From JABDMD01 sp965203475 (GTDB lineage Bacteria > Pseudomonadota > Gammaproteobacteria > UBA4575), in the NCBI GenBank assembly GCA_965203475.1, contig OZ241890.1:496001-560000 (forward strand): DNA of 64,000 nucleotides, in the 5' to 3' direction. The notes under the pieces are model-generated. The model did no database searches and was not told the DNA's origin. It worked only from the letters and a program-made list of their open reading frames with translations. Positions 52,915-60,947 of this stretch are shown piece after piece (within the stretch, counting starts at the first letter, position 1; each line of letters begins with the position of its first letter). Position numbers and translations under genes: made by a program.

Positions 52915-52999
52915 ATTATTTAGATAACAGACTGTTGTCTGAATAATTATTTCAATAAATATGTTTCTACATATTCAGATTCTTATTAAAGAAAGTCTG
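52915..52999 (-). promoter_or_regulatory. Three consecutive hairpins in the ureE leader
   Basis: From 3' to 5' of the transcript: a 33-base near-perfect palindrome at 52915-52947 (arms ATTATTTAGATAACAG and CTGTTGTCTGAATAAT on the + strand), a perfect 7-bp hairpin AATATGT/ACATATT at 52958-52975, and a bulged 9-bp hairpin at about 52976-52999. None has a U-run. The first ends 12 bases before the ureE ATG. The remaining interval to 53235 is A/T-rich and contains no other recognised element. Confidence 0.5.
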
Positions 53000-53235
53000 A
53001 TCTAATTTGTTAGCTTATTGTAATTTTATAAAGGTTCGTTATGGTTTTTGTATTAATTAGTTTTTTTCTAATAGAGCAACGTATTATTCAATCGTAAGCA
53101 CTGTTCCATTAGTTTCCTAAAATTTAAGCATAAAGTCTTTTTATAAATATTTTAAAGCAACAGTATATACTATCTGTTTTCTAACGAGCAGTTAATTAGT
53201 AGCAATAAATTGCTGTTACTTGACAACACTGTATT

Positions 53236-53454
53236 TCAAATGGCTGAATTACAGTTAGTGCTTTTTCTTGCGTATTGCAAAAATTTTTTACAGTACCTAT
53301 TTTGAATATGTTTAAATGCACAAATAATTGGCTCATATTTAGTTGCAAATAATCTGCGCGTTTCAAAATTATCAAGCGTGATTACAGGGTTTTTGCATGG
53401 TTCTATCTTATTCAACTCATTTAACAATTTGCTTATTGCTTTTATCTTGGGCAT
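53236..53454 (-). CDS. Hypothetical small protein (uncertain)
   Basis: 72 residues, basic, with three cysteines, starting 9 bases after the urea channel stop on the same strand. No ribosome-binding site and no known family is evident, and the composition is similar to the surrounding A/T-rich DNA. It may be a genuine small gene between the urea channel and urease, or a chance frame. Confidence 0.3.
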   Translation of the reverse strand: MPKIKAISKLLNELNKIEPCKNPVITLDNFETRRLFATKYEPIICAFKHIQNRYCKKFLQYARKSTNCNSAI

Positions 53455-53463
53455 AAGTATTGT

Positions 53464-54300
53464 TTAAGATAAATCCTGTAGCTTAATGTGAACAATAGTA
53501 ATAAACCAAGATACAAATACAAAAGGTGCAGTCAAAGAAGGCCAGCCGGACAAAATAAATGCTTGGGTTACAAACACGGTAAGAATGATCCCAGTTAATG
53601 GAAATATTATAGGCTTTATATGATGCAATGCTATTGCTGTAAGTACAGCGCTAAATCCATAAAGACCATTTTGAATATTTGAGTCTGGAAAGTTGAGTAA
53701 GTGAGCAATCAACCAAGTTAATAAAGTTGCAAGTATTGCCCATACAAAACTTGATTTAGAGCAAAGAAAAATTGCCAATAGCATTATTACACCGGTAATA
53801 CCATTGCCTTGTATGTAAACCTGGCCAACAGCTTCGGCCAAACCTGCAGTATGAATATTATTAGCAAAGTTAAGAATACCAGTTGATGCTTCTAACCTGA
53901 AAACATCTTGGCAAAGGATTACGATCCACGTAATGAAGACAAAAGGTGCAGTGAATGCAGGGAGTTTTAAATATTTAGGAATCCATTTGGTAACAAATAC
54001 AGATAATATGCAACTAATAATTAAAATTACAATTGAAGTGGGCGTAGTTTTGAAAAAATAAATATTTGCAATTCCTATTAATGTTGCGTTATATCCAAAA
54101 ATTCCTAAAGTAATTTCTTTGTTTTCAAAGCTAAATAATTTTGCGGTAGTTGTTCCAACAATGGATCCAAATAAAGCGCCTAGTGCCATATTCCAAGAGT
54201 GAATAGCAATACTTCCTAAGATTATTAAACCTGACAAAGAGCAAGGCTGTACGATGACTTGCGCAATACCAGACATCGTCTGTTTTAGAAAATTAATCAT
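53464..54300 (-). CDS. UT-family urea transporter (urea channel)
   Basis: 278-residue membrane protein with about ten helices in two homologous halves. The UT signatures are LPAFTAPFVFITW in the first half and WPSLTAPFVFVSW in the second, with FGYNATLIGIA and GLYGFSAVLTAIAL as matching repeat elements. Such proteins pass urea down its gradient, complementing the high-affinity UrtABCDE pump. It is transcribed away from amiC; the 277 bases between them (54301-54577) hold both promoters and a perfect palindrome GGTTTTAAAACC near 54453. Confidence 0.88.
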   Translation of the reverse strand: MINFLKQTMSGIAQVIVQPCSLSGLIILGSIAIHSWNMALGALFGSIVGTTTAKLFSFENKEITLGIFGYNATLIGIANIYFFKTTPTSIVILIISCILSVFVTKWIPKYLKLPAFTAPFVFITWIVILCQDVFRLEASTGILNFANNIHTAGLAEAVGQVYIQGNGITGVIMLLAIFLCSKSSFVWAILATLLTWLIAHLLNFPDSNIQNGLYGFSAVLTAIALHHIKPIIFPLTGIILTVFVTQAFILSGWPSLTAPFVFVSWFITIVHIKLQDLS

Positions 54301-54577
54301 CGTTATTAATCTTTGAGCTCGTACTTAAATTGGCAAAAAATATTTATCTGGCACGTGCGTGAGCATGTGAACGAATACTAGTAGGTTAAATTTAAACAAT
54401 ACTTATTACAAATATAAGCAAATTTTATTAAATTAAAAGTTATTAATTTGTGGTTTTAAAACCTGCCAAATTGCTAAATGATTTGAACGCAAAAAGATAC
54501 GTTATTATGTTGTGTGGCATGTTACATTTACTTTTCTGTATAGAACAGAAGAAGAACAATAGATTGAGGAATCAGAA

Positions 54578-55735
54578 GTGATTAAATCTTCATGGAAAGT
54601 AGGTGTTTTGTTTTCAAAAACAGGCGTAACTTCTGTTATTGAAAATACACAGCTAAATGCGACACTACTCGCGATTCGTGAAATAAATTCTAATGGTGGT
54701 GTAAATGGTAGGACGATAAAACCTATTGTTTATGATCCACAGTCCAATCCTGAAAATTTTCGAAGGCTTGCTAAACAATTAATTGTCAAAGACTCGGCTA
54801 ATATTATTTTTGGCTGTTATATGTCGAGTACGCGCAAAGCTGTGTTGCCTATCGTTGAAGATTATAACGGCTTACTTTGGTACCCAACGTTATATGAAGG
54901 TTTTGAATATTCTAAAAATGTAATATATACGGGTGCAGCACCAAATCAAAATAGTATGTTTTTAGCGCGTTACTTGCTAAACCAATATGGAAATCGATTT
55001 TATTTTGTGGGTTCCAATTACATCTATCCATATGAATCAAACCGGATCATGAAAGATATTTTGCAATCGACTGGAGGTAAAGTTGTTGCCGAAAAATATC
55101 TACCTCTAGATGCAACTAAAGATGATATAGATCCAATATTGGTCGATATTCTGGAGAAACGACCCAATGTAATTTTCAGCACAATTGTAGGCTCTGCAAC
55201 TAGTAAGTTTTATAAAAGTTATTGGAATGCAGGACTACAGCCAAGACAAATGCCAATTGCTAGTTTAACGACAAGTGAGGCAGAAGTTTCTGCAATGGGT
55301 GCAGAAGTAGGGACGGGTCATATTACTGCAGCACCTTATTTTGAGTCTGTGAGTACTTCTGCTAATGAAGAATTTGTAAGAAAATATAAAGCCATGTTTG
55401 GTAGTGCGCGTTGTACAAATGCTTGTGCAGAAGCGGCCTATTTTCAAGTACATTTATTTGCAGATGTGTTACGCAGAATTGGTACGTTAGATACAGAAAT
55501 AGTACGTACTGCAACCTTGGGTACAATTTTTGAAGCGCCGCAAGGCGCTATACAAATAGATCCCGATAACAATCACACCTATCTTTGGCCAAAAATAGGT
55601 CGCGTGAATGAGAAAGGAACATTCGAGATTGTTGCGGAAACGGATTGCCCAATAAAGCCAGATCCTTATTTAGTTGATCTAGGCTCCGATAAAAGTGTCA
55701 CACGAATGAAGTATTTTGAAGGCAGCATGATATAG
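54578..55735 (+). CDS. amiC: Amide sensor / negative regulator AmiC
   Basis: 385-residue protein of the type I periplasmic binding fold but with no signal peptide, so cytoplasmic, as in Pseudomonas AmiC. There, apo-AmiC holds AmiR inactive and releases it when an amide binds. Motifs GVLFSKTGVTSVIENTQ, GCYMSSTRKAVLPIVED, FVGSNYIYPYESNR and HTYLWPKIGRVNEKG mirror those of UrtA in this window. The start is GTG at 54578 with GAGGA 7 bases upstream. amiR follows 2 bases after the stop. Confidence 0.9.
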   Translation: MIKSSWKVGVLFSKTGVTSVIENTQLNATLLAIREINSNGGVNGRTIKPIVYDPQSNPENFRRLAKQLIVKDSANIIFGCYMSSTRKAVLPIVEDYNGLLWYPTLYEGFEYSKNVIYTGAAPNQNSMFLARYLLNQYGNRFYFVGSNYIYPYESNRIMKDILQSTGGKVVAEKYLPLDATKDDIDPILVDILEKRPNVIFSTIVGSATSKFYKSYWNAGLQPRQMPIASLTTSEAEVSAMGAEVGTGHITAAPYFESVSTSANEEFVRKYKAMFGSARCTNACAEAAYFQVHLFADVLRRIGTLDTEIVRTATLGTIFEAPQGAIQIDPDNNHTYLWPKIGRVNEKGTFEIVAETDCPIKPDPYLVDLGSDKSVTRMKYFEGSMI

Positions 55736-55737
55736 AT

Positions 55738-56340
55738 ATGGCAATCGAAATATTAAAAGATCTGCGTAAACTAAAAGTTTTAGTAATTCATCCTAATGAT
55801 GAACAAGGGTCCGATATTTGCCGGCATATTGAGAGAATAGGCTGTAAAGTCCGCATGGTATGGCCATGTCCAAAAAGAATAAAAGCCAATACAGATGTTG
55901 TTTTTTTGCAAACATTGCAAGATCAACCATTTACTAAGTTACCTGCTTGGTTAAAAGATGAAAATGACAACCCAACAATTATTGCAATCGTGGACTATGA
56001 AAACCCCACTGTTTTGCAAACTGTTTATGAAATCGGTGCCCATGCAATTCTAAATACACCGGTTAAACCCTTTGGTTTATTGGCTAATTTAGTAATTGCA
56101 AGAACCCATTGGCGAAAAGAACTTGTACTTGGCTCACGCGTACATAAGCTTGAAACAAAAATTAGAAATATTCATGCCGTAGAGCACGCGATTGCTATAT
56201 TGGAACGCGCAAACAGTATAAGTCGTGAACAAGCCTATGAATTTATTAGGACCAAAGCCATGGAAAGGCGTTTAACGACTGAAGATATTGCCCAGGAAAT
56301 TGTGGCGGCCGATAAAACTTTGGAAGTAAATGTCGAATAA
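55738..56340 (+). CDS. amiR: ANTAR-type transcription antiterminator AmiR
   Basis: 200 residues: a pseudo-receiver domain (about 1-120), a coiled coil (about 125-150) and a C-terminal ANTAR RNA-binding domain (about 150-192: AIAILERANSISREQAYEFI and RTKAMERRLTTEDIAQEIV). In Pseudomonas AmiR binds the ami leader RNA and prevents termination. It is translated directly after AmiC. Fitting RNA targets are visible before amiE and before urtA. Confidence 0.9.
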   Translation: MAIEILKDLRKLKVLVIHPNDEQGSDICRHIERIGCKVRMVWPCPKRIKANTDVVFLQTLQDQPFTKLPAWLKDENDNPTIIAIVDYENPTVLQTVYEIGAHAILNTPVKPFGLLANLVIARTHWRKELVLGSRVHKLETKIRNIHAVEHAIAILERANSISREQAYEFIRTKAMERRLTTEDIAQEIVAADKTLEVNVE

Positions 56341-56385
56341 AATCATAAGATTAATCACGTTGTAATATTATGGTTTTACAATAAA

Positions 56386-56429
56386 TGCACTTTTCTTGAC
56401 GTTTGCTTTTAATTAGTCTAAAAAGTGCA
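56386..56429 (+). promoter_or_regulatory. Predicted amiE promoter within a 9-bp inverted repeat
   Basis: A -35-like TTGACG (56396-56401) and a -10-like TAAAAA (56419-56424) are 17 bases apart. They are flanked by a perfect inverted repeat TGCACTTTT (56386-56394) and AAAAGTGCA (56421-56429), a possible operator. The -10 match is modest. Confidence 0.45.
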
Positions 56430-56478
56430 TAACACTTAGCTATAGAATAGTTAGTCAAAGTTTTGCGAAATCAATAAA

Positions 56479-56539
56479 GCTTTTGCAGAATGAATGGGCA
56501 AAAAAGCCCTCAGGGATATTTATCTCTGAGGGCTTTTTT
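56479..56539 (+). promoter_or_regulatory. amiE leader attenuator with antiterminator-like hairpin (AmiR target)
   Basis: Hairpin 1 (56479-56507) pairs GCTTTTGC with GCAAAAAAGC around a loop containing AGAATGAATGG. Hairpin 2 (56505-56539) is a strong intrinsic terminator: AGCCCTCAG with CTGAGGGCT and six U residues. They share the bases AAGC at 56504-56507, so formation of hairpin 1 would weaken the terminator. The element lies between amiR and amiE, as expected of an AmiR-dependent antitermination site, and strongly resembles the urtA leader. The rest of 56341-56659 holds the promoter and the ribosome-binding site. Confidence 0.75.
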
Positions 56540-56659
56540 ATGCGTGTGAGAAAAAATATTTATAAGTTAAGGATTTTCTAACTGTTAGTAAAAAATTGTC
56601 GAACTTTAGCAAGCTTTAATACTGCAGGAAGCTATAAGTGAGACTTAGGAGGAAAAAAT

Positions 56660-57694
56660 ATGTATCACGGTGATATATCAAGTAGTAAAGATGCAGTCGG
56701 GGTTGCTGTTGTGAATTACAAAATGCCTCGTATGCATACCAAAGCAGAAGTCCTCGAGAATGCACGCAATATTGCAAGCATGATCGAAGGCATGAAGGTT
56801 GGTCTACCTGGAATGGATCTTGTCATTTTCCCTGAGTACAGCACACATGGAATTATGTATGACGAGAAAGAAATGTACGAAACAGCATCCAGTTGTCCAG
56901 GAGAGGAAACAGAAATTTTTGCAGAAGCATGTCGCAATGCAAAAGTTTGGGGTGTGTTTTCTTTGACAGGTGAAAGACATGAAGAGCACCCTAACAAAGC
57001 ACCCTATAACACATTAATTCTCATGAATGATCAGGGTGAAATTGTGCAAAAGTATCGCAAGATAATGCCATGGGTTCCGATTGAAGGTTGGTATCCAGGC
57101 AATTGCACCTATGTTTCTGAGGGTCCAAAAGGGTTAAAAATAAGCTTAATCATATGTGACGATGGAAACTATCCTGAGATTTGGCGAGATTGTGCCATGA
57201 AAGGTGCAGAGCTCATCGTTCGTTGTCAGGGGTATATGTATCCTTCAAAAGATCAACAAATCATGGTGGCAAAAGCTATGGCATGGATGAACAATACTTA
57301 TGTAGCTGTAGCGAATGCGACAGGATTTGATGGAGTTTATTCCTATTTTGGCTATTCATCCATTATAGGATTTGATGGACGCACGCTGGGTGCATGCGCA
57401 GAAGAAGATATGGGAGTGCAGTATGCAAATCTGTCCGTATCATTAATTCGTGATGCGCGTAAAAACCAACAATCACAAAATCATTTGTTCAAGTTGTTGC
57501 ATCGTGGTTACACCGGAGTAATCAATTCAGGTGATGGCGATAAAGGTGTTGCTGAATGTCCTTATGACTTCTACAAAAAATGGATTACCGACCCTGATGC
57601 AACACGTGAGATGGTCGAATCCTTTACCCGAACTACAGTAGGTACAGAGGAGTGTGAAATAGAGGGTATACCTAACCCGAAAACACATCGTTAA
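56660..57694 (+). CDS. amiE: Aliphatic amidase AmiE
   Basis: 344-residue acylamide amidohydrolase that splits short aliphatic amides such as acetamide and propionamide into the carboxylate and ammonia. The nitrilase-type triad falls at Glu59, Lys134 and Cys166, the numbering known for Pseudomonas aeruginosa AmiE, and similarity runs through the whole length (HGDISSSKDAVGVAVVNYKM; SLIICDDGNYPEIWRDCAMK). A strong AGGAGG lies 7 bases before the ATG. Two nearby genes fit its products: acs for acetate and ure/urt for parallel nitrogen supply. Confidence 0.96.
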   Translation: MYHGDISSSKDAVGVAVVNYKMPRMHTKAEVLENARNIASMIEGMKVGLPGMDLVIFPEYSTHGIMYDEKEMYETASSCPGEETEIFAEACRNAKVWGVFSLTGERHEEHPNKAPYNTLILMNDQGEIVQKYRKIMPWVPIEGWYPGNCTYVSEGPKGLKISLIICDDGNYPEIWRDCAMKGAELIVRCQGYMYPSKDQQIMVAKAMAWMNNTYVAVANATGFDGVYSYFGYSSIIGFDGRTLGACAEEDMGVQYANLSVSLIRDARKNQQSQNHLFKLLHRGYTGVINSGDGDKGVAECPYDFYKKWITDPDATREMVESFTRTTVGTEECEIEGIPNPKTHR

Positions 57695-57712
57695 TTAAAC
57701 GTTTTAGAGGTA

Positions 57713-57745
57713 GGGCGAGGGCATGCATATGTCTTCGCCTTACTT
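57713..57745 (+). terminator. Intrinsic terminator-like hairpin after amiE
   Basis: GGGCGAGGGCAT pairs with ATGTCTTCGCCTT through about 12 bp including G-U pairs, with a GCAT loop, followed by TACTTTTCT. It would reduce read-through from amiE into the ATPase gene, so the downstream genes may be expressed at a lower level. Confidence 0.6.
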
Positions 57746-57801
57746 TTCTGCAAATTATAGTTACACTTAATAGACTGATTAAAAATTCAGTCACTAAAAA
57801 A

Positions 57802-58599
57802 ATGAATCTCGATAGCTATTTAATTACAAAAGAGCCTTATTACTCACCCACCCATAACGAGATTCAACTATTTGAAGCCGCATATATAAATCGTATGCCC
57901 ATGATGCTAAAAGGGCCTACGGGGTGCGGTAAAACAAGATTTGTGGAATACATGGCATGGAGATTGAAAAAGCCATTAATCACAGTATCTTGTCATGAAG
58001 ATATGACAGCATCCGATTTAGTGGGTAGATATTTATTGGATGCAGAGGGTACTGTTTGGCACGATGGCCCTCTCACTTTGGCGGTAAGATTTGGTGCAAT
58101 TTGTTATCTAGATGAAATTGTTGAGGCGAGACAAGATACTAGTGTAGTCATACATTCTTTAACCGATGATCGAAGAATACTTTCATTAGAAAAGAAAAAC
58201 GAAGTTGTTAAAGCGAATGATAATTTTCAAATCGTAATATCCTATAACCCAGGATATCAAAGTGTTTTAAAAGATTTAAAAGAATCAACCAAACAAAGAT
58301 TTGGTGCAATTGATTTTGATTATCCCAAACCAGAAGATGAAGCCAAAATAATTTCTCATGAATCGGGGATAGATCTTACAATTGCAAAAAAATTAGTTCA
58401 GATTTCTGAACGATCAAGAAATTTAAAAGGCCATGGTTTAGATGAAGGGGCATCTACACGAATGTTAATATATGCAGCTCAGCTCATGTCACAAGGTATT
58501 TCACTAGAAGAAGCGTGTGAAGTTGCCTTAATCTTGCCAATCACAGACGATCATGACATAAGAAATGCTTTGAGCTCAGCCATTGAAGCATGCGTGTGA
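57802..58599 (+). CDS. MoxR-family AAA+ ATPase (CbbQ/NorQ/AmiB-like)
   Basis: 265-residue AAA+ ATPase. Walker A is GPTGCGKTRFVEYMAWRL and Walker B AICYLDEIVEAR; VSCHEDMTASDLVGRY is the CbbQ/NorQ-type insert. Relatives work with a von Willebrand partner to remodel and activate Rubisco (CbbQ) or nitric oxide reductase (NorQ). Here it lies behind the amidase, a position comparable to amiB in the Pseudomonas ami operon. The von Willebrand gene follows after 8 bases. What it activates is not known. Confidence 0.88.
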   Translation: MNLDSYLITKEPYYSPTHNEIQLFEAAYINRMPMMLKGPTGCGKTRFVEYMAWRLKKPLITVSCHEDMTASDLVGRYLLDAEGTVWHDGPLTLAVRFGAICYLDEIVEARQDTSVVIHSLTDDRRILSLEKKNEVVKANDNFQIVISYNPGYQSVLKDLKESTKQRFGAIDFDYPKPEDEAKIISHESGIDLTIAKKLVQISERSRNLKGHGLDEGASTRMLIYAAQLMSQGISLEEACEVALILPITDDHDIRNALSSAIEACV

Positions 58600-58607
58600 G
58601 GTAAATT

Positions 58608-60908
58608 GTGGTTGCGTCCACGACGCGAGGGAAGTATGCAGTTTACCCTCAAAGTAAAGAGCCTGGGGATGCAGAAGAACGCATTCATTATCTTATAGAA
58701 CAAGGCAAACATTTATTTTCAAAAGAATATTTCCCATTATGGGAACGCGCCTGTGACAAACTTGCGCATGCGGGTTATGGCGCATTAATTCCACTTTCCT
58801 ATGCGCGCCATTCGCCAAAACTGGTAAAAATATTAAATCATGAGTCTGCAATTAATTTAGCTGCAACAGTTTCTATAGCTGCAATCAAAGTGAATCGTGC
58901 AGCGGCGGAGTTACTTCCCAAAGCTGCAGTCATCGCCGCAATTGAACTGAAATCAAGTTCTGCTTTTATGTCGTGGTTGTCTACTATTGAAGAATTGATT
59001 CATGCAGCACCTGAATCATCACTTGCAGTTCTAGAGCGAACGCAAAAAATAATTTCAACATTAACACCAAATCAATTTCGTTCTTGGGTGCTAGCAGGCT
59101 TGCGCTCTACAGGCGAAGATAAATTACGACAAATACAATACTTCACATTTACAGATCCTGAATCAGAAAAATGGTTTCGACATGAAGCAGGTGATGTTGT
59201 TTATACGGATTTAGATAGAAAGCTAAAACTATATTTAATTTCCTTATGGAATTTACGTCCACCAATTCGTGATCTTGCTGCATCTTCGACTCCTTTATCA
59301 TTAAGGAGAATTTCAATTACTAACGGAATTGTGCAAATGCCAGAAGTATTTCCGGGCTTTCACGGCGAACAAGCAGAATTAATTTTTAGAGCAGGTTTGG
59401 CACATGTAGGTGCACATCTTGTTTATTCAACAAAAAAATTTCCTTTGGGTGAACTAAAACCAATTCAAGTTGCATTAGTTTCGCTTATTGAAGATGCGCG
59501 TGTGGAATATTTAGCAATGCAGGCTTATCCAGGACTTAAAAAACTTTGGCAACCCTTTCATGTGGCAAAGTCTTCTGGACCAAAACTTGTGCCTTTACTA
59601 TTAACACGGCTTTCTCGCGCATTAATTGATGAAGATTACAAAGATCGTGATGGTTGGGTGCAAAAAGGAAAAGATATGTTTTTTGATCCAAGTAATGATA
59701 TGTCTGATCCATCGATGTGTAGAAAGATTGGTGTGTTATTGGGAAATGATTTGGGTCAATTACGCGCCCAATTTAATTCGAAAACCTATGTGGTGGAACC
59801 TGTCTATCGAGATGACAATATGGGTTTATGGGATTTTGGTAGACAAGGGCAGGAAGAAAGCGATCAAGGTATGTTTATTGAAGCGATGAGGATGGATCAG
59901 CAAGAAGAAAAAGATGAAACATCTTCTGATCAAAATAAAGAACAAGAAGATAGTAATGAAGAGCAACAATATCATGCAAGAGAGAGTTCTGATTCTGATC
60001 ATAGAGAGTCAGAAGTCGCACTACGTTATCCTGAATATGATTATTTAACTGGATCTGAAAGACCCAATTGGACCTGTGTGGTGGAATATTTTCCCGATTA
60101 TGGGGATGCATTTAAAATAGAAAGAATACTTGAAAAACATAATAATTTAGTAAATAAGATTACTAATCTTATTCAAGCTGCAAAAGTAAGTTTGCCTGAA
60201 CGTAAATATCATCAAAGTGTTGGTGAATCACTGGATTTAGATGCTTGTATAAACGCAGTGATCAGTAGAAAAATGGGGGAGACACCAGACCCAAGAATTT
60301 ATAGTTCATCCGAACGAAAGCATCGTGACTTATCTGTGTTGGTATTGTTGGATATATCGAACTCTACAAATGATATTGTGCAAGTGACAGGGAAATCAGT
60401 TTTAGAATTGGAAATTCAGGCAACAACACTTCTTGCATATGCAATGTCTGAATTAGATGACCCATTTGCAATCGCTGCATTTTGTTCTGATGGTAAAGAA
60501 GATGTGCACTACTACCGAATTAAAAATTTTGATTCACCGTATGATTCAACTTCACGTGCTTATTTGGCTGGCTTACGAGGAAAGCTATCTACACGTATCG
60601 GTGCGGCAATGAGGCATGCAACCAAAGACTTGGTAGCGCAACGAACTCATAGAAGATTGTTACTTGTAATTTCGGATGGAGAACCTTCTGATATTGATGT
60701 AGAAGATAAGCAATATTTAGTGGAAGATACTCGAAAAGTTGTGCAACAACTTTCAAGACTCGGAATTGATACTTTTTGTGTGGGCCTAGATGCAGGTGGA
60801 GACAATTATTTACACAAAATTTTTGGAAGAAAGAATGTAACAGTAATCGATAACTTGGATCGATTGCCTGAACGATTACCTATGCTTTATCTACGTTTAA
60901 CAGCATGA
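58608..60908 (+). CDS. Von Willebrand factor A domain protein (CbbO/NorD-like)
   Basis: 766 residues: a large helical N-terminal region (about 1-430), an acidic glutamine- and serine-rich linker (about 430-470), and a C-terminal vWA domain (about 560-766). The metal-ion-dependent adhesion site is DISNSTNDI and LLLVISDGEPSDID supplies a further site. This architecture matches CbbO and NorD, partners of CbbQ/NorQ ATPases. The start is GTG with GAGGT upstream. It forms an adjacent pair with the ATPase; acs follows after 39 bases. Confidence 0.85.
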   Translation: MVASTTRGKYAVYPQSKEPGDAEERIHYLIEQGKHLFSKEYFPLWERACDKLAHAGYGALIPLSYARHSPKLVKILNHESAINLAATVSIAAIKVNRAAAELLPKAAVIAAIELKSSSAFMSWLSTIEELIHAAPESSLAVLERTQKIISTLTPNQFRSWVLAGLRSTGEDKLRQIQYFTFTDPESEKWFRHEAGDVVYTDLDRKLKLYLISLWNLRPPIRDLAASSTPLSLRRISITNGIVQMPEVFPGFHGEQAELIFRAGLAHVGAHLVYSTKKFPLGELKPIQVALVSLIEDARVEYLAMQAYPGLKKLWQPFHVAKSSGPKLVPLLLTRLSRALIDEDYKDRDGWVQKGKDMFFDPSNDMSDPSMCRKIGVLLGNDLGQLRAQFNSKTYVVEPVYRDDNMGLWDFGRQGQEESDQGMFIEAMRMDQQEEKDETSSDQNKEQEDSNEEQQYHARESSDSDHRESEVALRYPEYDYLTGSERPNWTCVVEYFPDYGDAFKIERILEKHNNLVNKITNLIQAAKVSLPERKYHQSVGESLDLDACINAVISRKMGETPDPRIYSSSERKHRDLSVLVLLDISNSTNDIVQVTGKSVLELEIQATTLLAYAMSELDDPFAIAAFCSDGKEDVHYYRIKNFDSPYDSTSRAYLAGLRGKLSTRIGAAMRHATKDLVAQRTHRRLLLVISDGEPSDIDVEDKQYLVEDTRKVVQQLSRLGIDTFCVGLDAGGDNYLHKIFGRKNVTVIDNLDRLPERLPMLYLRLTA

Positions 60909-60947
60909 TGTAATCATTTAAAAAAATTAAAAAAAAGGATAATAACA

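Noticed and set aside
54349..54364. Sigma-54 (NtrC-type) promoter before amiC: TGGCAC followed by TGAGC
   Set aside because: The GG and GC dinucleotides are 11 bases apart instead of 10 and the -12 box is TGAGC rather than TTGC; spacing is strict in this class.
57802..60908. Reading the ATPase/vWA pair as Rubisco (CbbQ/CbbO) or nitric oxide reductase (NorQ/NorD) genes by name
   Set aside because: No rbcL, rbcS, norB or norC is present and the family names reflect similarity only, so no such gene symbols were assigned.
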